Part shown: piece by piece, positions 1 through 10,194 of the stretch
Layout of the letters: each line of letters starts with the position of its first letter
Numbering within the stretch: position 1 is the first letter of the stretch
Assembly (NCBI GenBank): GCA_020809705.1
Contig: CP085828.1
Coordinates: 3,472,001-3,536,000 of the forward strand
Direction of reading: 5' to 3'
Source of the DNA: Calonectria ilicicola
Lineage: Eukaryota > Ascomycota > Sordariomycetes > Hypocreales > Nectriaceae
Length of the DNA: 64,000 nt
Program-made: the position numbers and the translations under genes
Notes under the pieces: model-generated
What the model saw: only the letters and a program-made list of their open reading frames with translations
What the model was told of the DNA's origin: nothing
The model's database searches: none

Positions 1-537
1 AGCAAAGGACCTGGAGCTTCTACCCCTACAGTCAATTCTGCCGCATTTTGGAAGAAGAAGGCAGAAGATGTGGCTGCCGAGGATGTCTTCTTCCACGAAT
101 ACTTCCAACAAGTCGACAAGGATGGTAAGGAAACAAAGAAGAAAACACCAGCTGGTGATGAAGAGCAGGAAGATGAACAAGAGGGCGAGATCTGGAAGGC
201 TCTTGTTGCAGCTCAACCCGATGTTGATCCTGATGCGGACGGTTCTGATCTTGGTTTCGATGATCTTGACGAGGATGATATGGCTTCAGATGGGTCAGAA
301 CCTGACCTGGATCTAGAGAGCGATCTCGACGACGATGATATGAGCGTGGATATTGAAGGCTCGGATGACGGCGAGGGTGGCGCAGTCCTTGCTGAGGATG
401 AGGAAGGATTTGAGGTCAAGGATGCCGACAGTAGCAAGAGCAAGCCCAAGTCAAGGCGCAAGCAACTCAAGGAGCTCCCCATGTTTGCATCTGTCGACGA
501 CTACGCCGAGCTCCTGGCTGGAGAGGAGGACATGTAA
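1..537 (+). CDS. MAK21: MAK21/NOC1 ribosome biogenesis factor, C-terminal part only
   Basis: The reading frame is open from the first base of the window to the TAA at 535-537 (178 codons), so the gene starts upstream. The fragment opens with the 'SAAFWKKKAEDV' type motif followed by 'VFFHEYF', then a very acidic Asp/Glu-rich tract, a basic KSRRK patch and a terminal 'FASVDDYAELL' motif. This order is typical of the C-terminus of the CCAAT-binding-factor/Noc1 family (yeast Mak21, human CEBPZ). Family members form a nucleolar complex with Noc2 that carries pre-60S particles from the nucleolus to the nucleoplasm. The HEAT-like CBF domain is not in the window. The gene ends 124 bp from the convergent stop of the next gene. 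Assignment rests on the C-terminal motifs alone. Confidence 0.8.
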   Translation, partial: SKGPGASTPTVNSAAFWKKKAEDVAAEDVFFHEYFQQVDKDGKETKKKTPAGDEEQEDEQEGEIWKALVAAQPDVDPDADGSDLGFDDLDEDDMASDGSEPDLDLESDLDDDDMSVDIEGSDDGEGGAVLAEDEEGFEVKDADSSKSKPKSRRKQLKELPMFASVDDYAELLAGEEDM

Positions 538-661
538 AAAGCAGGCACATAATTCTATTCAATTGCATGGTTCGGACATAGGCAGGTCACTAAAAAGTAT
601 ATGTGTACGTTGATGCAAACAAAAGACCTAGAGTTGTCTTTTTTGTATTTCTTTCCCCATA

Positions 662-1271
662 CTACGTGTTGAACCACTCAAGCTCATCGTCCTTTCTAAA
701 TATGGCGCGGTACTTCTTGTCGCCATCCGGATACTCCTTCTCCTCTGTGTGAATACTATGCAACTCAGAGGGATCGTCGCTCCCGGTGGTGAAGACGCGG
801 ACGTGGATGTAAGCCGGGCCATCGTCTGGCAGGGCTGGAATACGAATCTTGGCAAAAAGGTGGATTCCATATGCCGACTGGCCAACACGAATGGCCTCGA
901 TGTTTTCGACGCCAAAGCCGGCCAATTCGTGATCGTTGATGCCTTCCTGCATTGACCATGATGGTTAGCGAAACGTTGCGGGGGGAGGGGGCAATAGCAC
1001 ATACCACGGCAGCAAAATACTCAGGTTCGTGCTCTGCGTCCAGCATTAGCTTTGGCGACTGTGATGATGGGTAGAAGATATTTAATACTGTTGTATTCAT
1101 GGCGAAGATGAACAAGTTTCTTCTTCAGCTCAGGGAGAACCTCAGAAAAGGCCTTGATGGATTCCTCCTTGGGAGGGTGGGGGGGGCCCAGGTCGCAAGT
1201 CTCAGCAGTAGCCTGGGCGCAATATTGTCAGCAGGTTCCCTCGGTAGCGTCAAAAGCGATGATAGTACCAT
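662..1271 (-). CDS. Unknown small protein, four exons (first coding exon is the ATG only)
   Basis: I do not recognise the family. A consistent model on the minus strand has exons 1269-1271 (ATG), 1089-1212, 1005-1033 and 662-946. The introns are 1213-1268, 1034-1088 and 947-1004 (56, 55 and 58 nt), all GT-AG and with CTGAC/CTAAT-like branch sites. The joined product is 146 aa. It has an amphipathic, Lys-rich N-terminal helix (around residues 17-40), then a 'NDHELAGFG' segment, a 'YGIHLFAKI' strand and an 'AYIHVRVF' strand, and it ends EWFNT. The pattern suggests a small alpha/beta fold. There is no signal peptide or membrane segment. The ATG sits in a good context (ACAAAATGG) directly followed by the donor. 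The last two introns are strongly supported by frame continuity. Intron 1 and the start are less certain. It is convergent with MAK21. Confidence 0.6.
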
Positions 1272-2177
1272 TTTGTTTCTTTGGATGATGAACAATGGTG
1301 AATAGTTGTGATGTCAACAATGGGTGCATTTGAAGCTCTATTTAAACTCGGAGCAAGGTTGGCGTGTCGCAAATAGAACTATGATGTAAAGCCCCCGTCA
1401 TGAGTGAGGGAATGCACAGGTGGAACGTCGCTGGTTGGCTGGTTTCCGTGGCTCCATGAGAGGTCATGTTACAAGGGGAAACGTGGTTTATGCAAACGCG
1501 TCCTGGCAACGGTCACAAAATGGAGGAACTGCCTATGCGAAACTATAACAGCTAGGCAGCGGAACATGTTCTGTTAGATTATCAACCCATGCATCGCTGA
1601 ACCAAACATCACGTTGCATCGAACTCGTCATGCTGTCGTAAAGGTCGCCGGTCTGGGCCGTGTCAACCTAAGTTTGTAGATGTATCATCTCCTGAGAATA
1701 GACGTACAAACCATCAAATGACCTACAACCTGAAACCATGCAACGATTCACATACTTTCAAGTCCATGGCGAAATGAGCTAAGCATGGTGTCCCTTCTGC
1801 AAACACGTATGCAAAGGTTTCTTGAATGACGCATTCTACATTTCACATGTGAGAGGTGGGATTGGGTTGCTTGTATGCCTTGGGCCATTTGGATTTAATT
1901 TGTGAGGACAGTCTATGCAATGACCTCTTTCTTCCATTTTCATCATTGAAAGTGTCTGGGTATCTAACCAAGGCATTATGCCGTGGAACTCAGACTGAGC
2001 CGAGGCAAAGCTTGGATAACGGTGCTGGATAAGTGCATAAGTGGTCAAATCTATTCAACAATGCGGGTCGGGTTTACCGCAGGAGCTCCAATAAATCTAC
2101 AGCTAATCGGGGTCCATCTTCCATTAGATCCGACTCTTGTATTTGGAATCGCAACCGCTACACCCAAGACAATCACC
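1272..2177. other. Intergenic, divergent promoter region
   Basis: About 900 bp lie between the start of the unknown minus-strand gene and the start of the plus-strand thioesterase, so it should hold both promoters. I see no credible ORF, RNA gene or repeat in it. Small ORFs here lack any recognisable motif. Confidence 0.5.
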
Positions 2178-3117
2178 ATGTTTTCCCGGCAAGTTGGTCG
2201 CGCTGGCCGCCAGATTAGCCAGGTAGCTCGGCGATGCGCTGGCCAGTCACGGGGTTATGCTGCGCAAGCGCAAACACAGGGTAAGCGGATTGAACCCGTC
2301 AGCACTTACACGGCGCACTCACTGACAATCACTATCTAGGCAATGGCTCTCGGCGCTTCGTATCAACGGTGCTACTTGGCCTTGCTTTCAGCACGGCCGG
2401 TGCCGCAGGCACCTGGTACACTTTGCAACAGCGTGGCATGGGCTTCTTCTCGGATGAAGAGAGCCTCAAGCGATTCGTTCCGGCCGATGAGGAAGCACAA
2501 TTGGTTGAGAAGACAATCAACAGCCATCCGCTAGTGGCGCAGTTGCGAGCCGACCCAAAGTACAAAGAGTCGAGACCACACATGAAGATGCCGGCGTCCT
2601 ACAGGAGTCAGAGCTTGACAGCTGGAGCGCTGACAGGGCCCGGCAAGATGGTGACACCTCCATACGCGTGGATAGAGGATGGCGGCAAGTCCATTGTCTG
2701 TGTCTCGTACGTAGGCAGCGATGTGTGCGGTCACCCAGGCATTGTGCATGGAGGCTTCCTGGCCACCATGCTTGATGAGGGTCTGGCACGTGGTTGCTTT
2801 GGTGCATTGCCGCACAATATTGCTGTAACTGCTAATCTCAGCATTAACTATCGCAAGCCCACTCCTGCCAACAGCTACCTAGTACTACGGGCCACAACTA
2901 CCAAGGTCGAGGGCCGCAAGGCGTGGATCACAGGGCGTATTGAGTCGCTGACGAATCCCGGTGAAGAGCCAACCGTCTATGCAGAGGCAAGCGCCTTGTT
3001 TATCTCACCCAAATATGCAGCGGTAAGCTAGATTGCTCCCTTTACCCCCTTAACCTCTATGTGATAGCGAATGCTAATTAGTGGCTATTGTGATAGATGA
3101 TGCCCAAGATCGCTTAA
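2178..3117 (+). CDS. HotDog-fold thioesterase-family protein, mitochondrial type
   Basis: Exons are 2178-2280, 2340-3022 and 3097-3117, joined by introns of 59 and 74 nt, giving 268 aa. The N-terminus is Arg-rich and lacks acidic residues (residues 1-33), a typical mitochondrial presequence. It is followed by one hydrophobic segment (about 41-63). The C-terminal half has the HotDog signature: 'HPGIVHGGFLATMLDEGLA' packs the central helix and carries the HGG and acidic residues used by 4HBT-type thioesterases. The 'SINYRKPTP' strand follows. The best match in known families is the fungal UPF0644/THEM4-like group of membrane-associated mitochondrial thioesterases that hydrolyse acyl-CoA. The substrate cannot be told. 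The last exon adds only six codons (ending PKIA). Without the last intron the frame would stop at 3029-3031, so the extreme C-terminus is less sure. Confidence 0.78.
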
Positions 3118-4228
3118 ATTTAGCCAATGCCAAGCATGGCAAAACTGAATCAATCCATCGAATCGAATACGAATAGAATATTCGCAAGAAAATGCGCTGG
3201 CGTTTGGCATACGCATGTTTAATGATGTCTAGATGAAGTTATAAACGACCCTCGTTCGTGATTTAGAAACATAGACTTTCTAGGAGGGTTTTGTAGAGTA
3301 GCATTTAGAAGGCGAAAATCCGACTGTTGTGAGCTCTGAACTGCAAGTCTCGAACTCAAGTAAAGACTGTCGCGTGAAACTCATTGACTATTTTTGATTA
3401 TTACTATTACAAAGACTTTCTTGCTTAGCGTAAAAATGAATTGTATCGGCCATACGAGGCCAACATCAACTTGATCGCGGCAAGCCTACTGATACATACA
3501 CTCAGTTGAGGTCGATGGTGACGTGGGTGTGGGGATTTTCCAAATCCCTACTCATGATGGGACATATGAGTGGCTTACAGAGGATGCTCGAGGATAAATA
3601 AAAGAAGCAGAAATAGAAAGAACTCCGAGCCAAGGCAACTGATAAACAGTGTCGTTTCCCAATCCAACGCTTTACATTATGTGTAGCTACGGTGATGGTT
3701 TGCATTTCCTGCATCATGACATCTACTTGGAGGTATGAGTACAATGACTTTTTCCTACTATTTCTTGGCTATTTAATAAAAAAAGAAAAATAATTTTTAA
3801 CTCAAAATTTTAGGCAGTTAAGTTCTGTGATGCCTCATTAGAAAATGTCACAGAGGCACAATCTTTTAGGGGTCGTATTGTATATCTGAGTCTCGATCCA
3901 TGAAAGCGACCCATCTAAACAAAACAAACACTAAGTTAAACCACCAGGCTTCCCCACCATATCCAACAACTTTGGCGCAAATTAATAGGGGTAAAAACAA
4001 TAGCGGGGTGATATCATGGGCCCCTCAGCCCCATCTGTCATTCACGAGCCACATGTGGCTGTTGTCAGGGGCAACATCTAAATTTCGTGCTAAGATAATA
4101 TCAACATGTCCAAACCTGGATGCACCCCACGATTCATCCCACTCAGTAACAATACGACAACATTGCGATATTCGACGTCCTCAGTTGAGAAGCAAACACT
4201 TCTCTGTCGACGCGAGTACTAACTAAAC
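3118..4228. other. Intergenic, 3' region of thioesterase and BUB1 promoter
   Basis: About 1.1 kb without a supportable gene. It includes an AT-rich patch near 3770-3815 with A and T runs. An ACGCGA motif (4210-4215), similar to the core of the fungal MluI cell-cycle box, lies 13 bp before the BUB1 start codon. The ORFs at 3502-3744 and 3900-4226 have no recognisable motifs. Confidence 0.4.
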
Positions 4229-7200
4229 ATGGCAGCTTCCGAAGATTTGATCAACTTCGATTTAATCGAAGGGCAGAAGGAGAACATTCAGTCTCTGCCA
4301 GGCGGCCGTTCAGCCAAGAAGCTGGCAGAGTTGTATTCAGCCTCCCCCCTTCAGCCGCTTGCAACTCCTACCCCCTCCGACACACGCAATGTCAACGACT
4401 GTATCCGTGCCGAATATGAGGCTGAGGTAGAGAACATTGCAGAATCAGACGACCCGCTTGACGTCTTTGACCGATACGTGCGCTGGACATTAGACGCATA
4501 CCCTTCAGCACAAGCGACCCCTCAGTCACAACTTCACACTCTGCTTGAACGAGCCACGAAGGCTTTCATCGGTGCGGGCCAATACAAAAACGATCCCAGA
4601 TACCTAAAGTTGTGGTTGCACTACATCCACTTTTTTTCTGATGCCCCGCGTGAGACGTACATGTTCCTCTCTCGACACGGCATCGGCGAGACCCTTGCCC
4701 TGTTTTACGAGGAGTACGCCGCCTGGTTGGAGAGCGCCTCTCGATGGGCCCAAGCTGAAGAGGTCTACAAGTTGGGCATCGAGCGTGAAGCCCGACCTGT
4801 GCAGCGCCTTCTACGCAAGTTCAAAGAGTTTGAGGAACGTGTGGCACAGCAGCCAGAGGTTATGAATGAGCCTTCGTCTCCTGCTCTACCCACTATTCGA
4901 CCTGCTTTAGCAGCTAAAATGAACCCCTTTTCTGCGGCATCAAGACCGGAAGACCCTCAGGCATCTCGACAAGCCAGCGGAGGTGGTTCCTCAAAACCAG
5001 CCAAGTCAAAGCTTGCTATATTCTCGGATGCTGATGCAAAGCCGTCCGCCATCTCAACACGACCACCCAGCTCCAAAGGTTGGGACACGATCGGTTCTTT
5101 GGAAGATCGAAAAAAGGAAAATGTTGTGGAGGCAAAACCTTGGGCGGGCGAAACTCTGAAGGCCGGCGGAAAGAAAAGCGCCGCCCCAAAGATGGCGGTG
5201 TTCAGGGATCCGGTAAGCTCCTCTCTCGTTTCACCAAATCGCCTGAATATTAATGATCCTAGAACTAACGATGGGTAATCGGCGTTTATGTAATAGTCTC
5301 TTTCACAAATACAGAACATTGTTGTTGTTCCATCCAAGTGCCAAATTTCTGTTCACCCTCAAACAGGGAAGAAGGAGCGTGTTTTTGTTGACCTAGCAGT
5401 TATATATCCTACTCCTGAGGAACAGGGTACTGAACTCAGTTTTGAGGAGATCATGGCTGCCAATAGGGGTTGGCTTGATTGCAGTTGGGAGGATGAAATT
5501 ATCGACGAAAATCTTGTCCCCGAGCCCATTGTGCCTCTCAGGGAAATTGAAGAAATTAGCAAGGGAGTTGGTGAGAAACTGGTCATCCATCAAGACCGTG
5601 TCCAATATGATGAAAATGGTGCTGTCATGGAGCAGCCTCGTGTGCCTCGAGGAGGCAAGAAGAAGAAAGTGATTGAGGTCAACGAGACCCAAATCAGTAA
5701 GTTTAGCACTTGTAACTACAAGTTTTATACGACTAACAAAATGCACAGTCAAAGCAAAGCTGGACTCTCCTTCCAGGCCAAAGCTTCGCAAGAAGAACAC
5801 TTCTGAACCAACCATGACGATGCACACCAAGGCTGCTACTGATGAAATTTATGACATTTTCAATGCTCCACTCAAACCTGCTGGTGAAGAGGACGAGGAG
5901 AGCGGAGATGATGATAACTATGACAGCGATGACAATTACACATCCGATGCTGAAAGCACCGGCACCACAAAGCAGATCGATGCGAGCGAAGTGGGGGATG
6001 AAGAGGGAGCTGAGGATGATGTCGCTGACAATGATGACGTGAAAAGCGAATGGTCCGATTTCGATACCCAAAGACATATTCCAGGAGTGGATGATGAGAG
6101 CAGCGAACCGAACGAAACGCAGATGTCTGATTTGGCTGATACAAGCGTCCCCGGGACTGAACACTCAGGGAGCTTCGAAGAGGCAGATCACCAGGAAGAT
6201 GAGGAATACGATGAAGACGAAGAAGCTGGGACTCCCGTCACAGGAGAGTTTCCTCCCCGCACCAGGACATCTTTCATCCCCATCCCCCCAGAAGATTATA
6301 ATCCACCCACCCGGCCATATAGGGATCCGGCTGAGGTGGCTAACAACCGACTTCCTTTCATGACACCAATCACTGAAAGGACCGAAATGTCTGTTGCTAT
6401 GGAGAGTGCAAGGATAGACCACTTCAAGACACCTTGCAAGCGCAATGCAACAACGACGCCTATTGATGAAGAGGACGAAAGCTCCGATCTCGAGCCCATG
6501 AGCAGCCCGTTGCGCGAGATTGTCAATGAGAATCGCTCTACGCCCAAGATATCTGCCCCTTTGGCTCCTAAATCCGTTGGGCCACTGGGCAAGTCTATCC
6601 TCTCCTCCAAGCCACCACCCCAAAAGGGACCCATTATTAAGGACGCCCAATGCAATCCTGTTGATGAGGTGGTTCGTGCTCAAATCATTGCCAACATGCA
6701 GCCGCCTCTCAGATCATACTTCGGTTTCTACGATCACCGTCATGAAAAATACGAACGCGGCGGCGAGGTCCGCAGGTTTGCCAAAGCGCTCACCAAGGCA
6801 AGCAAGTCTGGAACCGATAAAGCAAGCCCTCTGCCCAGTCCGATCATTATCGAGTTTCCTGATAGCAATGCCACTTACACAGTGAAAAAGGAGCTAGGCG
6901 CTGGTGCATTTGCCCCTGTCTATCTTGTGGAAAACTCTGCTCCCGAAGCTAATGAGAATGATGAGAACGCCGTCGTCGCCATGGGTAAAGGAACCTTCGC
7001 TGTCAATCATCGCAGTGAGATCGAGGCTCTCAAGATGGAGACGCCTCCTACACCTTGGGAGTTTCATATGATGCGCGTAGCGCACACTCGACTTGGACCG
7101 CAGCACCGCGCCTCGGCATCACTGTCTTTTGCTCATGAGATGCATCTCTACCAGGATGAAGCATTCCTATTCCTACCTTTCCATCCTCATGGAACTCTGC

Positions 7201-7910
7201 TCGATGTTGTCAATTTCTTCCGTGCTGAGCCCTCGGCTATCATGGATGAGCAATTGGCCATGTTCTTTACTATTGAGCTACTTCGCACCGTTGAGGCTCT
7301 TCACTCCAAGGGCGTCCTACACGGTGATTTGAAGGCTGATAACTGCCTGCTTCGACTTGATGCTCTGCAGGGCGATCAACCACCGGGCAGCCAATGGCGC
7401 CCCGACGGAAGCAATGGATGGTCATCACGTGGCGTCGTTCTCATTGATTTTGGCCGTGGTATCGATATGCGCGCCTTCATCCCTGAAGTTGAATTCATTG
7501 CAGATTGGAAGACCAGCGCCCAAGACTGCGCCGAGATGCGCGAAGGTCGACCTTGGACCTGGCAGATTGATTACCATGGTCTCGCCGGAACCATCCACAC
7601 CCTCCTTTTTGGAAAATACATTGAAACAGTTCGCTGCGATCAGGGTGGTATTGGTAAAAGTCGCAAGTACAAGATCCGCGAGAGCCTTAAGCGCTACTGG
7701 CAGACAGATATATGGAGCGATTGCTTCGATCTGCTGCTCAACCCGGGATCGTTCGTTGCCAACGAAGACAGCACTCGCATGCCTGTGCTGCGTTCCATGC
7801 GCAATGTTCGCGAGCGTATGGAGCAGTGGCTCGAGGCTAACTGCGAAAGGGGCGTTGGCCTCAAGTCGCTTATTGGCAAAGTCGAGGCATTTGCTAAGAG
7901 CCGCAAGTAG
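4229..7910 (+). CDS. BUB1: Spindle checkpoint kinase BUB1, fused Mad3/Bub1 (MadBub) type
   Basis: Exons are 4229-5212, 5315-5696 and 5749-7910 (introns of 102 and 52 nt), encoding 1175 aa. Domains in order: a KEN box at 17-19; a Mad3/BUB1 homology TPR region (about 50-215, with 'DPRYLKLWLHYI'); a second KEN box at 296-298; a GLEBS-like Bub3-binding segment ('LSFEEIMAANRGWL', early exon 2); a long acidic, disordered middle; and a C-terminal kinase domain (about 830-1170). The kinase has a GAGAFAPVY nucleotide loop, catalytic HGDLKADN (980-987) and DFG (1022-1024), so it looks catalytically competent. Bub1 marks kinetochores by phosphorylating histone H2A, and Mad3/BubR1 inhibits APC/C-Cdc20 through KEN boxes. 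One protein here carries both feature sets, as known for ascomycetes that never split the gene. Confidence 0.93.
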
Positions 7911-8185
7911 GGAAATGACTAATGAACGAAGAAGAATGCTATTACGACATGTTGGCGCTATGACGATGGGATAGACGGTTTTGGCTTTGGTTTTTGGTTT
8001 GGATCAAACTATTACAGTATATTTTGGTTCTGTATCTGTTCTGTTTCGTATCCATACTCGTTCGAATACCCGATTAGTTTACTCGTACATCTAATTCCCA
8101 TGATAACTAAATTACGCACCCCAACCTATGTTCCGTGTATAATACACAATTTGAAACTATTCTGCCAGCGTCCCGATATGCCACC

Positions 8186-9638
8186 TCAGTCACTCTCGTC
8201 ATCTGACTCCTCCTTTGCCTTCTTCTTGGGGCCTCTCTTCGCGCCCCCGCCTTTGGCACCCTTCTTAGTCTTGCGGTCAACTTGGTCTTGGATCTTGCCG
8301 CGCTCGTCGGCGCCCTTAGCCTGTAGCTCCTCTTCAAGGGCTTTGAACTCATCGCTCTCAGCATCCATCCCAACAAGGCTCTCGAGCAGCTTGATTTCGT
8401 CTGCCCAAACCTGTTTATCCTCGATGGTCTTGCCATCGGCGCCCTTGCGGTCGATAGGCGTCTCGAGAACCATGGGCATACCCTGGAATGCAGCATGGTT
8501 CATGACACTGTGGAAAGCGCGCAGGCCGAGGAAACCAGTACCGATGTTGGCGTGGAGGTCACGGTTCGAGTCGAAAGGTGCTTTGCTATCGTTGACTGGC
8601 AAAACTTGTTAGAGATCATATTGGGAAGATGGGGGTGTAGATGAAGGACATACGGTGGAAGGCTTTTAGGTACTTTTCTCCAACAATCTCATTGAATGAA
8701 TCGATCGTCTCTTTGAAGGATTCTGGCGTTCGCAAGTCATGACCTGCAGCGAAGGCATGGCAAGTGTCGATGCAGACCCCCACGCGGCTCTTGTCTTCAA
8801 CCAACTGGATAATGTCCCGTAGATCCTCCCACGTCGAGCCAATCACGTTACCGCTGCCAGCCATATTCTCCAAGACAGTGATGACCGTCTTGGTTGCTTT
8901 GTGCGATTTGTTCAGCTGGGCTGCGATGCGTCCAATGGCCGCAGCCCTAGGCTCGCCACCAGTTGAGCCAGGGTGAAAATTGTACAGACGAATACCCAAC
9001 TCTTCGCAACGTTTCAAGTCATCGAGAAAACTGGAATAAGCTTGGTCGGCCTTGGTCTTGTCGGCCTGTGCAAGGTTGACGAGGTACGATCCATGGGGAA
9101 GGGCGTGCTCGGCAGCACTGTAGTCGTGGTGCTTGCACTGGCTGATGAATTGCGTCTTGGCCGAGGGATCGAGAGGTGGGTTCGTCCATTTGCGCTGCGA
9201 CTTGAGGAAGAGGGCAAACGAGTTTGCGCCAATGTGGACAGCGTTTGCGACAGAATTTTGTACGCCTGAAATATGCCCATTAGCCACTGCGCCATGAAAT
9301 GAGCGCCCAGATTAGACGGTTTGATGCGTACCTCCTGCAGCGCTAACATGAGCGCCAATGTACATGGACTTTTTGAGCGACGACACGGCCGTCCGTTCGG
9401 CAAGCGGCATCCCGACGTCTTCCTTGCCTCCCTTTGTCTTGCGCTTCTTGACTGCTTTCGCGGCAGGAGCTGGCTTTGTCGATTCCGGTTCTGATTCTGG
9501 CTCGGGATCCGCCTTGCGCTTCGCCGAAGCTTTGGAAATCGCAGGTGTCTTCTCCTTACGAGTCGGCTTGACGTCCTCGTCGTCTTCCTCCTTGTAGCTC
9601 ACAGCTTGCCTCTTGTGGGGGGTGGAACGAGGAGGCAT
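8186..9638 (-). CDS. APN1: AP endonuclease IV, APN1
   Basis: Three exons (9332-9638, 8654-9265, 8186-8595; introns of 66 and 58 nt) give 442 aa. The N-terminal 85 residues are Lys/Pro/Glu-rich and disordered with nuclear-localisation-like clusters (AKRK, KKRKTK). The catalytic TIM barrel then begins with 'IGAHVSAAGG' (94-103). Metal-site motifs of the endonuclease IV family follow: NFHPG (198-202), LENMAG (E235), 'CIDTCHAFAAGHD' (267-279), LNDSK (307-311) and RDLHANIG. The enzyme cuts DNA 5' to abasic sites and removes 3' blocking groups in base excision repair, using three zinc ions. The C-terminal KKGAKGGGAKRGPKKKAK tail is a likely nuclear or mitochondrial targeting signal. Two ACGCGATT repeats sit about 175 bp upstream. 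The gene is convergent with BUB1. Confidence 0.93.
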
Positions 9639-10194
9639 GGCGCAGTCAGGAAAGCGTAGGAAATATGCGTGTGGTTAATTAGAGATCAGCCGAAACGACA
9701 GACAAATTGTTCTGGGGTGTTGTTGTTGGAAGGAATAAATTCGATCGGTTATTTTCGAGCTTTTGGCTCAAAAAGCAACGCCCACTGGAAGTTTGATTGC
9801 TAAGTAATTATGACGCGATTGACGCGATTGCGCCCATCTATTGGCGAGCGCGTAGTCACCTGACTGATATCTCTAGCAACACAGAAATAATGACATGAAA
9901 GCGCGCATCAGTTTTCTACCATTCGGTTCATGGTAAAGAGAATCTCTCCATATTACTAACAGAGAATATCATCCCATTCACATGCACACCGAAACCCAAC
10001 CATTGTTGCCTGCCTCTATTAGATCAACCACCATCCAAATTCTATCATTTACCCGCTCCAGCCCAGCCAGACGCTCGATTTTCCCCACGTTGACATATAA
10101 AAAAAATTGGTCTCAAGTGTAACACATAAAATGAAATAAATTGCTCAAAAACACGCATACCAAGAAGCGAGAGAGAAAGAAGAAAAAGAGGAAT
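9639..10194. other. Intergenic, APN1 promoter and DGA1 3' region
   Basis: About 555 bp between the APN1 start and the DGA1 stop, both on the minus strand. Apart from the ACGCG pair I see nothing beyond AT-rich 3' flank near 10100-10190. Confidence 0.45.
9812..9829. promoter_or_regulatory. Tandem GACGCGATT, MCB-like sites upstream of APN1
   Basis: Two abutting copies of GACGCGATT stand 174-191 bp upstream of the APN1 start. The ACGCG core is the recognition core of fungal MBF-type (Mbp1/Swi6) cell-cycle factors. A DNA repair gene is a plausible target. The match is short and function is inferred only. Confidence 0.35.
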
